From: Paenibacillus kobensis NBRC 15729
Lineage (GTDB): Bacteria; Bacillota; Bacilli; Paenibacillales; Paenibacillaceae
Length of the DNA: 64,000 nt
Assembly (NCBI RefSeq): GCF_004000825.1
Contig: NZ_BILZ01000002.1
Coordinates: 248,001 to 312,000, forward strand
Reading direction: 5' to 3'
Position numbers and translations under genes: made by a program. This document shows positions 51,001 to 59,223 of this stretch, one piece after another; within the stretch, counting starts at the first letter, position 1; each line of letters begins with the position of its first letter. Below the pieces are notes generated by a model. That model was not told the origin of the DNA, did no database searches, and was given only the letters and a program-made list of their open reading frames with translations.

Positions 51001-52193
51001 TGACTAGCAGCCACAGAAATTGGATTATTCGCAATGTGAGAATCGTCAGCGGCGATCAAATCATCCAAGGCAGTGCCATAATCGATAACGGGCTTATAGC
51101 TGACGTTGTTTCGGATGAGGGTCCTAACTTGGAAAACCGCCAGCGGCTCGTCGAGAATGCGGTTGTTATCAACGGCGAAGGAGGCTGGCTGCTGCCTGGC
51201 TTCATCGACGTTCATGTTCACGGCGGCTTCGGCTCTGATTTCATGGATGCCAACCATGACGCTTACGACCGAATTACGAAATTCCATGCTTCTCACGGTA
51301 CGACGGGTATGCTCGCCACGACCGTTACTGCTTCACATGAAGCAATCGAAGCCGTGTTGACTGCTGCCAGCGGATACCGCGGCGGAGATATGCAATATGC
51401 CGAACTGCTTGGCGTTCACCTCGAAGGCCCGTTTCTAAGCCGCGAATGGATTGGCGCGCAAAACCCGGCCTATCTGTCGCCTCCCCGCCCCGACTGGCTG
51501 GAGGACTGGTCGGAACGCTTTCCGGGTCTCATCCGCCAGATGACGCTGGCGCCGGAGAAAGAAGGTGCGCTTCCGCTTATCCGTTGGCTGCGCGACCATC
51601 ACATTAACGCGGCTTGCGGCCATACAAACGCGACGTATGAACAGATCGTCGAAGCGGTACAATATGGCTTGAACCAAGGCGCGCATACGTTCAATGCCAT
51701 GACCGGCCTTCATCACCGGAAGCCGGGTACGCTCGGAGCGGTTATGACCGAGGATACGATCTATGCCGAGCTCATCGCCGACGGCATCCACGTGCATCCG
51801 GCAGCGGTCCGGCTGCTTGCCGCAGCAAAACCAGCGGACAAACTCGTCCTTATTTCCGATGCCATATCGGCAGCAGGTCTCGATGACGGCAACTATGATC
51901 TCGGCGGCCTCGACGTCATCGTAACCGGCGGCATCGCCCGGCTAAAGGAAGGCGGCAATCTGGCCGGCAGTACATTGACTATGGATGCGGCGCTTCGCTA
52001 CATGATCGAACAAGCCGGCGCAACGATCCAGCAAGCGAGCCGTCAAGCGAGCGGCAATCCCGCAGCGCTGCTCGGCATTGACGAGAAGACCGGCTCCATC
52101 ACAACCGGCAAACGCGCCGATCTCGTCCTGCTCGACGACACTTTGAGCGTTCAGCGCACCTGGGTCGCCGGCCGTACCGTCTATCAGCGATAG
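51000..52193 (+). CDS. nagA: N-acetylglucosamine-6-phosphate deacetylase
   Basis: It removes the acetyl group of GlcNAc-6-phosphate, feeding NagB. The 397-residue amidohydrolase has FIDVHVHGGFGSDFMD, HLEGPFLSREW (metal Glu), AACGHTNATYEQ (His), HTFNAMTGLHHRKPG (His) and LVLISDAISAAGL (catalytic Asp). The N-terminal part of the longer open frame (from 50919) lies inside nagB; the real start overlaps the nagB stop by one base. GGAAGGAAG is upstream. Confidence 0.92.
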   Translation: MTSSHRNWIIRNVRIVSGDQIIQGSAIIDNGLIADVVSDEGPNLENRQRLVENAVVINGEGGWLLPGFIDVHVHGGFGSDFMDANHDAYDRITKFHASHGTTGMLATTVTASHEAIEAVLTAASGYRGGDMQYAELLGVHLEGPFLSREWIGAQNPAYLSPPRPDWLEDWSERFPGLIRQMTLAPEKEGALPLIRWLRDHHINAACGHTNATYEQIVEAVQYGLNQGAHTFNAMTGLHHRKPGTLGAVMTEDTIYAELIADGIHVHPAAVRLLAAAKPADKLVLISDAISAAGLDDGNYDLGGLDVIVTGGIARLKEGGNLAGSTLTMDAALRYMIEQAGATIQQASRQASGNPAALLGIDEKTGSITTGKRADLVLLDDTLSVQRTWVAGRTVYQR

Positions 52194-52245
52194 GCACTTC
52201 TCAACTGACACAGGGATCCATACATTCAACATTAATGTTCGCCTT

Positions 52246-52300
52246 AAGAAGCATCTTACTCACGCTCGCTTCTATCGAGCCGTGTAAGATGCTTCTTTAG
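52246..52300 (+). terminator. Terminator of nagBA
   Basis: A 14-bp stem (AAGAAGCATCTTAC with its complement at 52284-52297) around a 24-base loop, followed by a T-rich stretch. Confidence 0.75.
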
Positions 52301-52776
52301 GTTCTTTGTTCTGGATTATATAGATAGGGCTGCCGGGCCAACTCGCTCAACACACGCCTAGCTGAGACTGATGCCCTTACCCGCTAACACTTCTCCTATA
52401 GGCATCAGTCTCAGCTTAGTTGCATTAGCGATTTAGACAGAGCGGTCCGACCAAATCGCTCAACACTCGCCTAGCTGAGACTGATGCCCATACCTGCTAA
52501 CCCTTCTCCTATAGGCATCAGTCTCAGCTTAGATGCATTAGCGATATAGACAGGTACAGGGCAGTCCGACCAAGTAGTTAGCGGGAGCTGCCTTGCGAAA
52601 TAAAACACTCGATTTGAGCCATTACAACACGAAATAACGTCTGTACGATTCGTTACACTTCTCAAGCGTCTGTTTTTCCGCTAATAAGCATTGTAGGATT
52701 CATTAGCGCCCCCAATCCCCCTCTCCTATGTCCCGCACCAGCTAGCAATAACAACACCACATTCATCTCCAAAATA
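52301..52776. other. Intergenic region with 113-bp repeats
   Basis: No gene was seen in this 475-base stretch between nagA and the DeoR gene. Its left half is a tandem repeat (52327-52560). The right half carries the imperfect pair CGCTAA (52679-52684) / TTAGCG and may be a decayed copy. The rest has no recognised signal. Confidence 0.6.
52327..52560. repeat. 113-bp tandem repeat with internal 15-bp inverted repeats
   Basis: Two copies with a period of 113 bases, plus the beginning of a third (AGTCCGACCAA). Each copy contains GCTGAGACTGATGCC (52361-52375; 52474-52488) and its exact complement (52401-52415; 52514-52528). Loops are 25 bases. The copies differ at a few positions only. Confidence 0.8.
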
Positions 52777-52812
52777 AAAAAGCTGTCCCGCCTAACGGCA
52801 GGGACAGCCTTC
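52777..52812 (-). terminator. Terminator of the kdgK-DeoR operon
   Basis: The stem AAGGCTGTCCC / GGGACAGCTTT with a short loop is followed on the minus strand by TTTTTTA, just after the DeoR-family stop. Confidence 0.85.
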
Positions 52813-52824
52813 CAACACTCTAGT

Positions 52825-53610
52825 TCAGTTCTCGCACAGCAGCACTTCTATGCCAATCTGCTTCGCAGCGTCGGCAACTTCAGGCTCCAGCGGCGCATCC
52901 GTAATGAACGTATGAATAATAGACAACGGCGCTATCGAGAACAGCGACGTCTTGCCGACCTTCGTATGATCGAAGACAGCTATCGTACGCTGAGAGCGCG
53001 AGAGCAGCGATTTGGCAATCTGCGCTTCCTGTTCGGAATACGTCGTAATGCCGCCCGAGACGCTGACACCGTCGACGCCGATGAACATTTTGCCGATATG
53101 GAGATGACTGACCATCGCCTCGCCGAGCGGACCGCACAGCTCGAAGCTGTTATGGCGCATAATGCCGCCCGTCACGACAACTTGTATCTCGCTTCCCGCG
53201 AGCTCCATTGCGATATTGACCGCATTCGTCACGACCGTAATGCCGCGGCGAGTCTTAATCGACCGGGCGATAAGAAAATTCGTCGTCCCGCCGGACAACC
53301 CGATGACGTCGCCTTCCTCGATAAGCGATACCGCCTTCGCGGCGATACGTTCCTTCTCGAGATAGGACAGACGCTCCTTCTCCGCAAAGCTGACATCTCT
53401 GACCGTGCTCATCCCGTCGTACATCGCTCCGCCAATCGTGCGAATGATCGGTTGCGACTTCTCCAGCAGCTCCAGATCGCGTCTGGCTGTCGCCTCCGAG
53501 CAGCCGAAACGGTCGACAATTTCTTGAACGGACAGCCTGCCTTGAAGCTTCAGCTCTTGCAAAATACCGTCGCGGCGTCGTTTGCCTTTCGATACTTGCA
53601 GTTCTGCCAT
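52825..53610 (-). CDS. DeoR-family transcriptional regulator
   Basis: A 261-residue sugar-metabolism repressor. The N-terminal winged helix is RRRDGILQELKLQGRLSVQE, then IVDRFGCSEATARRDLELLE and IIRTIGGAMY. A DeoRC effector domain follows (DVIGLSGGTTNFLIARSIK, VVTNAVNIAMEL, VVVTGGIMRHNSFELCGPLGE). It starts one base after the KDG-kinase stop, so the two form one operon and it likely controls the kinase or a wider hexuronate regulon. Confidence 0.85.
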   Translation of the reverse strand: MAELQVSKGKRRRDGILQELKLQGRLSVQEIVDRFGCSEATARRDLELLEKSQPIIRTIGGAMYDGMSTVRDVSFAEKERLSYLEKERIAAKAVSLIEEGDVIGLSGGTTNFLIARSIKTRRGITVVTNAVNIAMELAGSEIQVVVTGGIMRHNSFELCGPLGEAMVSHLHIGKMFIGVDGVSVSGGITTYSEQEAQIAKSLLSRSQRTIAVFDHTKVGKTSLFSIAPLSIIHTFITDAPLEPEVADAAKQIGIEVLLCEN

Positions 53611-53611
53611 C

Positions 53612-54568
53612 TTAGCGCTCCACCCACGCTTGTCCGCCCAAGCGTCCTGCAGCTACTTCCCAAGTCGGGAGCGCCTCCCAGTCGCCGCGCATCTGTACCG
53701 CAAGCGATCCAGTAACGCTCGCAAGGCGAACCGCTTCGATTGGCGTCATGCCTTTCACGATACCTGCGAGGAATCCGGCACAGAAGCCGTCGCCTGCACC
53801 GACCGTATCTACAACGTTGTCCGCTGGATAGAACGGAACTTCGTCCATACGCCCGTCTTGCAGAACGATTGTACGGTCCCCTTTGCTCTTCACGACCGAA
53901 ATCGCCTTCAGCGCCGCGAGCCGCTCGGCAACGATCTCCCAATCCTGCGTCTCATAGAGCAATTGGAGCTCGTCCCAGCCCGGCATAAAATAATCCGCCA
54001 TCTCCGCCATCGGAAGCAGCGTCTTGCGGGCTTCTTCGATCGACCACAGCTTAAGACGCAAATTCGGATCAAAGCTCACCGGCACGCCTGCATCGCGGGC
54101 GATCTCCATCGCACGGATGACGGTTTGTCTGCTGCTGTCGCTCAGCGCCGCCGTAATACCTGTCACATGCAACAGCTTGCTGCTGCGAATGTATTCCTCG
54201 TCCAGATCCTCCGGCGTCATACGGCTTGCAGCCGAATGCTTCCGGTAATAGTGGACGGCCAGCCTGCCGGCGACCGTCTCGCGGAACATCAGCCCCGTAG
54301 GCGCTTCGCTGCTCAGCTTCGCCCTTGATACGTCGACGCCTTCCCCACGCAGCGTCTTGACGATCATATGGCCGAACGGATCGTTGCCGAGCGTTCCGAA
54401 CCACCCTACAGAAACGCCGAGCCGGGCTGCCCCGACTGCGACGTTGCTTTCCGCACCGCCAAAGCCTTGTTCAAGCACAGCCGCCCGCTCCAAAGCGCGG
54501 TGCTCAGCCGGCATAAACAACGCCATCGATTCTCCAAACGTAATCAAATCAGGTGATGCAGTATTCAT
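53612..54568 (-). CDS. 2-keto-3-deoxygluconate kinase-like PfkB sugar kinase
   Basis: A PfkB-family kinase, probably KDG to KDG-6-phosphate. The 318-residue protein has LITFGESMALFMPAEH, GFGGAESNVAVGAARLG (signature 1), an N-terminal-type lid ERTV-like region (TGLMFRETVAGRLAVHYYRK), SFDPNLRLKLWS and DTVGAGDGFCAGFLAG (signature 2, catalytic Asp). GGAE.N and FDPNLR.KLW are typical of KdgK. The uxaA-type dehydratase at 45-46.6 kb would supply KDG. GAGAGGAG precedes the ATG. Confidence 0.8.
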   Translation of the reverse strand: MNTASPDLITFGESMALFMPAEHRALERAAVLEQGFGGAESNVAVGAARLGVSVGWFGTLGNDPFGHMIVKTLRGEGVDVSRAKLSSEAPTGLMFRETVAGRLAVHYYRKHSAASRMTPEDLDEEYIRSSKLLHVTGITAALSDSSRQTVIRAMEIARDAGVPVSFDPNLRLKLWSIEEARKTLLPMAEMADYFMPGWDELQLLYETQDWEIVAERLAALKAISVVKSKGDRTIVLQDGRMDEVPFYPADNVVDTVGAGDGFCAGFLAGIVKGMTPIEAVRLASVTGSLAVQMRGDWEALPTWEVAAGRLGGQAWVER

Positions 54569-54592
54569 GCTGATACTCCTCTCCCGTTGATC

Positions 54593-55015
54593 TTACGTCA
54601 TCGGATTTTTCATCAAAATAATAACAACCACATACAGAAGCAGCACAACGATGCTAAGCACGCGTGCTTTGCCAATGTGAGCCGTTGCACTTTGACCTTC
54701 TTTAATCGATTGCCCGATGCGCTTCAGTGGCTTGCCCATAATGCCGGATACAGCGGCAATCGCCAGGAAGCCGACCGTTACGAGCGCCATCCACAGCGGC
54801 GTGTAGTCGTTTTGCGACATCATATAGCCGCCCGTCAACAGCTGCAGGACGAGGAAGTATTGCGCAATGCGGTTCGCCGTATACAGACCAGCGGAAAGCC
54901 CTTCTTGGCCCGCGCCCGTCAGTTTCGTCGATTGTCCGATCAGCACCGGCATCAGCAAATAAATGCCCATACCCGTCGCGCCGATTACGTGAAGCAAAGT
55001 CATAATGTTGTCCAT
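54593..55015 (-). CDS. Four-helix integral membrane protein
   Basis: A 140-residue protein with about four hydrophobic helices: IMTLLHVIGATGMGIYLLMPV, IAQYFLVLQLLTGGYMM, WMALVTVGFLAIAAVSGI and VLSIVVLLLYVVVIILM. No family could be assigned. The ATG at 55015 has AAGGAGG 8 bases upstream; a TTG two codons before is too close. It is between kdgK and recQ on the same strand. Confidence 0.7.
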   Translation of the reverse strand: MDNIMTLLHVIGATGMGIYLLMPVLIGQSTKLTGAGQEGLSAGLYTANRIAQYFLVLQLLTGGYMMSQNDYTPLWMALVTVGFLAIAAVSGIMGKPLKRIGQSIKEGQSATAHIGKARVLSIVVLLLYVVVIILMKNPMT

Positions 55016-55137
55016 AACCAATTCCTCCTTGAAAACGTTACCTTCTAATCTCTATCAGTATACTAAAATGCACTCCATTTCACAAAGCTGGACGACAAAC
55101 TTCACCATATTGTCAGCTTTGCCGCCTTCAAGCCACT

Positions 55138-57390
55138 CTAACCTAAGCTTCGCTTTGCTAGGCATGCCTTGATCATGAAGTAGGTGATCTCATCGGGAAG
55201 CGCCTCTTTGATCGGTTTCAGCTTCTCGCCGCCCGTCTGCTCGATCGCCTCTACGATCCTACTCTCATATTGGCTAGGCAAAATCCGCTCCCAATCGACC
55301 GCATACCCTTCCAGTGCGCAGCGGATCAAATGTCCTTCAACCGTGACTTCGCTTAACCCCCGCGAAGCGGCGATTTCCTTCACGCTCATGCCCGTTTCGA
55401 ATTGCTCCATCGACAGCGCGTGGCTGGTCCCTGCCGCATTGTCGGCTGCATCTGCGGCAGACACAGCTGTTGGTGCACCAGATGACGCTGCTGCTGTTGC
55501 GGAAGCTGTCCGCTTCACGCCGCTGTCATGCATACCGCCGTATGGTTCACCGCCTGACGTGTTGCCTGCCTCCAGTGATCCGGCATCAGCCAATTGTGCG
55601 ATGCTTGAACCTGATGAGCTTGAGGATGAACGGATAATTTCGAGCACTTCGGCGCCGTATTTGTTCGCTTTGGCCGCGCCAATGCCTTTGACCGTCAGCA
55701 GTGCCTCGTGAGTGGTTGGAGCCGCGTCTGCCAGATCGCGTAAGGTCGCATCGAAAAACAGCATAAACGGCGGAACCTTCTCCCGTGCTGCAGCCATTCT
55801 CCGCCATTCTCGCAGCGCTTCGAACAACGGAGAGCTGACGGCAGCGGAAGCGGCTTTTCGTACAGATGTCCTTTTCCGCTGAAGCACCTGTTCCCGGCCT
55901 TCCAGCACCGGCAGCGAGCCGGATGCTAGCGACACGGTCGGATATTGCCCCTCGCTCATGGCTAGATATCCCTCGGCTACTAGCCAATAGAGCCAATCGG
56001 AAATCTCTTTCTCTGGCCAGCGGGAGAACAAACCATAGGTAGACAGCCTGTCCAGCCCCCACTCCAGCACTCGTTTGTCGCGCGAGCCCTTCAGCACCTT
56101 CGCCGCCGTCGTGACGCCGAACTTTCCTTTCAGCCTTGCGACGCAGGACAACGCCTTCAGCGCGTCGTCCGTCCGGTCGACCAGTTCGCTTTTGTCCAGA
56201 CAGCTACTGCATTTCCCGCACGGCGGCACATCCGCTTCGCCGAAATATTCGACGATGAACTGCTGAAGACACCGCTGGGTCCGCGAGTAGTTCATCATCG
56301 TATGCAGCTTCGCCATCTGGATCGATTTCCGGTCGCCGTCGCCCATGCCCTGCTCGATCAGAAACCGCTGTACCTGCACGTCCGCCGGTTCGAACAGCAG
56401 AATGCATTCGCTCTCTTCTCCGTCTCGTCCTGCGCGGCCTGCTTCCTGATAGTACGACTCGACGTCGCCGGGCATTTGCCAATGAATCACGAACCGGACG
56501 TTCGGCTTATCGATGCCCATGCCGAATGCGTTCGTCGCTACCATGACGCGCAGTTCGTCGAACCGGAACTTCTCCTGCATCTCTGCGCGTTCCACATCGC
56601 CTAGACCGCCGTGGTACTTGCCGGCTGCGATGCCCATCTTCTCCAATTGAGCATGTACTTGCTCCGTCTCTTTGCGCGTCGCTGCGTATACGATGCCCGA
56701 CTGGTCGGCGCGCTCCGCCATAAATTTGCGCAGAAAGGCAGGCTTGTCCGTCCCGCTCACTACGGACAGCGACAAGTTATCGCGCGCGAAGCCGCTGACG
56801 TGAACGCTCGGATCGCGAAGGCTTAGCATAGCCGCGATATCTCGGGCTACCTCCTCCGTCGCCGTCGCCGTGAAAGCGGCTACGAGCGGCCGGTTGTTCA
56901 TCCGAGCGATCCATCCTGCTAGCTGCCGGTAGCTTGGACGAAAATCATGCCCCCACTGCGACACGCAGTGCGCTTCGTCGATTGCGATCAGCGGTATAAC
57001 CATTTGCTCCGACAACGACGCGAACATCGGAGCATCCAATCTCTCTGGTGCGACGTAGAGCAGCTTGAACTCGCCCATGAACGCTTGCCGCATCACTTCC
57101 CGGTACTCGGCCGCCCCCATGGAACTATTCAAATAAGCCGCTTTCACGCCGAGACGGTTGAGCGCATCCACCTGATCCTTCATCAGGGATATTAGAGGAG
57201 ATACGACCAGCGTCGTACCTTCCATGAGCAGTGCCGGAATTTGATAACAAACCGATTTGCCCCCGCCGGTCGGCAGTATGGCTAGCGTATCCCTTCCTTC
57301 CATAATGCCCCCTATGATCGCTTCCTGCCCTTTGCGGAACGTATCATAGCCGTAAACCTGCTTCAGCAGCTTCCTCGCTTCTGCCAGCAC
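55138..57390 (-). CDS. recQ: ATP-dependent DNA helicase RecQ, long form
   Basis: A 3'-5' SF2 helicase for recombination and repair. Domains in 750 residues: helicase motif 0/I (FRKGQEAIIGGIM, LPTGGGKSVCYQ), II (AIDEAHCVSQWGHDFRP), III (AFTATATEEV), V-VI (NAFGMGIDKPNVRFV, YYQEAGRAGRDG). A zinc-binding RecQ-Ct (residues about 362-385, four-Cys CxxC pattern), RQC and HRDC (PPFMLFFDATLRDLADAAP region) follow. A Ser/Ala-rich linker (about 595-650) precedes a C-terminal helix-turn-helix (MSVKEIAASRGLSEVTVEGHL). It is longer than E. coli RecQ (about 610) because of linker and HTH. The start is GTG with GAGAGGGG upstream. Confidence 0.9.
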   Translation of the reverse strand: MLAEARKLLKQVYGYDTFRKGQEAIIGGIMEGRDTLAILPTGGGKSVCYQIPALLMEGTTLVVSPLISLMKDQVDALNRLGVKAAYLNSSMGAAEYREVMRQAFMGEFKLLYVAPERLDAPMFASLSEQMVIPLIAIDEAHCVSQWGHDFRPSYRQLAGWIARMNNRPLVAAFTATATEEVARDIAAMLSLRDPSVHVSGFARDNLSLSVVSGTDKPAFLRKFMAERADQSGIVYAATRKETEQVHAQLEKMGIAAGKYHGGLGDVERAEMQEKFRFDELRVMVATNAFGMGIDKPNVRFVIHWQMPGDVESYYQEAGRAGRDGEESECILLFEPADVQVQRFLIEQGMGDGDRKSIQMAKLHTMMNYSRTQRCLQQFIVEYFGEADVPPCGKCSSCLDKSELVDRTDDALKALSCVARLKGKFGVTTAAKVLKGSRDKRVLEWGLDRLSTYGLFSRWPEKEISDWLYWLVAEGYLAMSEGQYPTVSLASGSLPVLEGREQVLQRKRTSVRKAASAAVSSPLFEALREWRRMAAAREKVPPFMLFFDATLRDLADAAPTTHEALLTVKGIGAAKANKYGAEVLEIIRSSSSSSGSSIAQLADAGSLEAGNTSGGEPYGGMHDSGVKRTASATAAASSGAPTAVSAADAADNAAGTSHALSMEQFETGMSVKEIAASRGLSEVTVEGHLIRCALEGYAVDWERILPSQYESRIVEAIEQTGGEKLKPIKEALPDEITYFMIKACLAKRSLG

Positions 57391-57420
57391 GTCGTTTCAC
57401 CCCTCTCTTCTTAAACAAAA

Positions 57421-57457
57421 GAAGACCCTGGCAGTCATTCAGCCTGTCAGGGTCTTC
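57421..57457 (-). terminator. Terminator of mdh
   Basis: The stem GAAGACCCTG pairs with CAGGGTCTTC (57448-57457) and is followed on the minus strand by TTTTGTTT, between mdh and recQ. Confidence 0.8.
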
Positions 57458-57495
57458 CTGATGCTATTGTGCAAATCTATTATGAATGATGCGGT

Positions 57496-58437
57496 TTATC
57501 CTTGAACGATTCGGATCACGCTGCGTACCGAGTCGGCAGACTTATCGAGCGCCGCTTTCTCCTCCGCCGTCAGATCGAGTTCGAACACCCTCTCGATGCC
57601 GTCTCCGCCAATAATGGCCGGTACTCCCATGAACAGATCGTTATAGCCGTACTCGCCTTGGAGCAGCGCGATTACGGGGAGTATTCTTTTCTTATCTTTC
57701 AAAATCGCTTCCGTCATTTGGACCAGCGATGCCGCAGGCGCATAATAGGCGCTGCCGTTGCCGAGCAGATTCACAATCTCCCCGCCTCCAACGCGCGTAC
57801 GCTGCACAATAGCATCGATCCGCTCAGCCGGAATCAGCTTCTCGATCGGAATACCGCCGGCGTTCGAGTACCGAACGAGCGGAACCATATCATCGCCGTG
57901 TCCGCCGAGCACGAAGCCCCGTACATCCTCTACCGACACATTCAGCTCTTGCGCGATGAACGTGCAATAGCGTGCGGTATCCAGTACGCCGGATTGGCCG
58001 ATGACGCGATTTTTCGGAAAACCGAGCTGTTGATAAGCGACATACGTCATTGCATCGACCGGGTTGGACAAGAGAATCACATAGGCGTTAGGACTTGTTG
58101 CTTTCACATTATCGCACACCGACCGCACGATGCCAGCGTTCGTATTGACAAGATCATCGCGGCTCATGCCTGGCTTACGGGCGATTCCCGCCGTAATGAT
58201 CACGACGTCGGAATCTTTCGTATCCTCATAGCTCGACGTCCCTGTAATACGCGAGTCTATCCCTTGAACCGGCGTAGACTCCAGCATATCGAGTGCTTTG
58301 CCCTTCGTAGGGTTCTCGAGCTGCGGAATATCGACCAGCACAACGTCCCCAAGCTCTTTCTGCGCAATCATTAGCGCCGTCGTCGCTCCGGTGAAGCCGG
58401 CTCCGACCACTGTAATTTTGTTCCGTTTGATCGCCAT
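57496..58437 (-). CDS. mdh: Malate dehydrogenase
   Basis: NAD-dependent malate/oxaloacetate interconversion in the TCA cycle. The 313-residue protein (LDH-like type) has [38 protein letters not shown] (Asp for NAD), the mobile loop [20 protein letters not shown] (catalytic Arg region) and [18 protein letters not shown] (catalytic His). The preferred ATG at 58437 has GGAGGT 7 bases upstream. It belongs to citZ-icd-mdh, but a 786-base spacer now separates it from icd. Confidence 0.93.
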   Translation of the reverse strand: MAIKRNKITVVGAGFTGATTALMIAQKELGDVVLVDIPQLENPTKGKALDMLESTPVQGIDSRITGTSSYEDTKDSDVVIITAGIARKPGMSRDDLVNTNAGIVRSVCDNVKATSPNAYVILLSNPVDAMTYVAYQQLGFPKNRVIGQSGVLDTARYCTFIAQELNVSVEDVRGFVLGGHGDDMVPLVRYSNAGGIPIEKLIPAERIDAIVQRTRVGGGEIVNLLGNGSAYYAPAASLVQMTEAILKDKKRILPVIALLQGEYGYNDLFMGVPAIIGGDGIERVFELDLTAEEKAALDKSADSVRSVIRIVQG

Positions 58438-58833
58438 TGCAGCTACCTCCATTTCTTCAGCCTCTAATAGGCTTATCGGTTCTTCCGCTTTTTATCAAAG
58501 AAATATGGCATGAAGCAATGATGCAGCATCAAATCTAAACTTATCACATCAACGCTAATCGCTCAAGCTTTGCCCTGTTGCTTATATCTTGTCGCTCTTA
58601 TCTTGTCGCTTTTATGTTCTTGCTTTTATGTTTTTCGGACTACATGGTAGTCCACCGCTTTCGGATCGGGCGTTCCCGCAGGGAACCGATCCTACGAAGG
58701 CGGTCATGTCCCTCGTGCGCGAAGCTCTTGAGCGCACGGCACTAATCTTGTTCCATCGCATCAGCACCCACAGCCCGCTCAAACGCTCGAACCGCCGACC
58801 TCGCAAGGAAGTTGCATGCACGCCGTAGAGCGT

Positions 58834-58873
58834 GTACGATCGGATGTTCCCGACAGGGAACATCCGATCGTAC
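58834..58873. repeat. Perfect 18-bp inverted repeat with 4-base loop
   Basis: GTACGATCGGATGTTCCC (58834-58851), loop GACA, then the exact complement at 58856-58873. A related hairpin with GTTCCCGCAGGGAAC is 160 bases upstream (58687-58701) and is flanked by similar TACGAAgGCGG words. There is no T-run, so a simple terminator role is not evident. Confidence 0.8.
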
Positions 58874-58967
58874 GAAAGCGGCTCAACAGCACAGTCCCAC
58901 ACGAGTGCGCACCATTTCGAGGCCTCCGGGTGTCCAGAGGGCGGAGCCCTTTGGGGTCCTCCTTCCT

Positions 58968-58994
58968 GGGGGAAGGGGGATTTAGGGGGATGGG
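58968..58994 (+). other. Potential G-quadruplex motif
   Basis: Four G-tracts of 5, 5, 5 and 3 bases are separated by AA, ATTTA and AT. This fits the usual pattern of four tracts with short loops. Within the minus-strand operon the G-rich strand is the coding-sense complement, so the transcript read toward mdh would be C-rich here. Confidence 0.6.
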
Positions 58995-59223
58995 CGAAAA
59001 AAGCTGCCCCGCAGGGGAAAAGGTGTCCCGCCCGCTAGGGCGAACAGGCCCCACGCAGTGGATCATGCTGCCACGCCCGGCCAGGGCGCAAAGAGGCCCC
59101 ACGCAGAGGACAAAAAGAGCCCCCTGCTAAGGGAAGCTTGTCCCGCCCGACTAGGGCGATTCAGCCTCCCCGCAGGGGACCCGGGGGTTCGTAAGGGGGC
59201 TGCCCCCTTACAAACAAACATTC

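Larger units (their letters stand above)
58438..59223. other. GC-rich spacer inserted in the icd-mdh junction
   Basis: 786 bases with no supported gene. It holds a leader for mdh, two related hairpins (58670-58695 region; 58834-58873) and a G-rich stretch with repeated GCCCCGCAGGG/CCCGCC-type words. Open frames on both strands (about 100 residues) arise from the high GC content and lack ribosome sites. Content is much richer in G/C runs than surrounding genes, which suggests a decayed insertion or intergenic repeat element. Confidence 0.6.

Noticed and set aside
52327-52560. Possible CRISPR array
   Set aside because: The unit is 113 bases with almost no variable spacer and contains inverted repeats inside; no cas genes are present.
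58779-59130. Open frames of about 100 residues on both strands in the icd-mdh spacer
   Set aside because: They are produced by GC-rich, stop-poor sequence, have no ribosome sites and overlap each other antisense.
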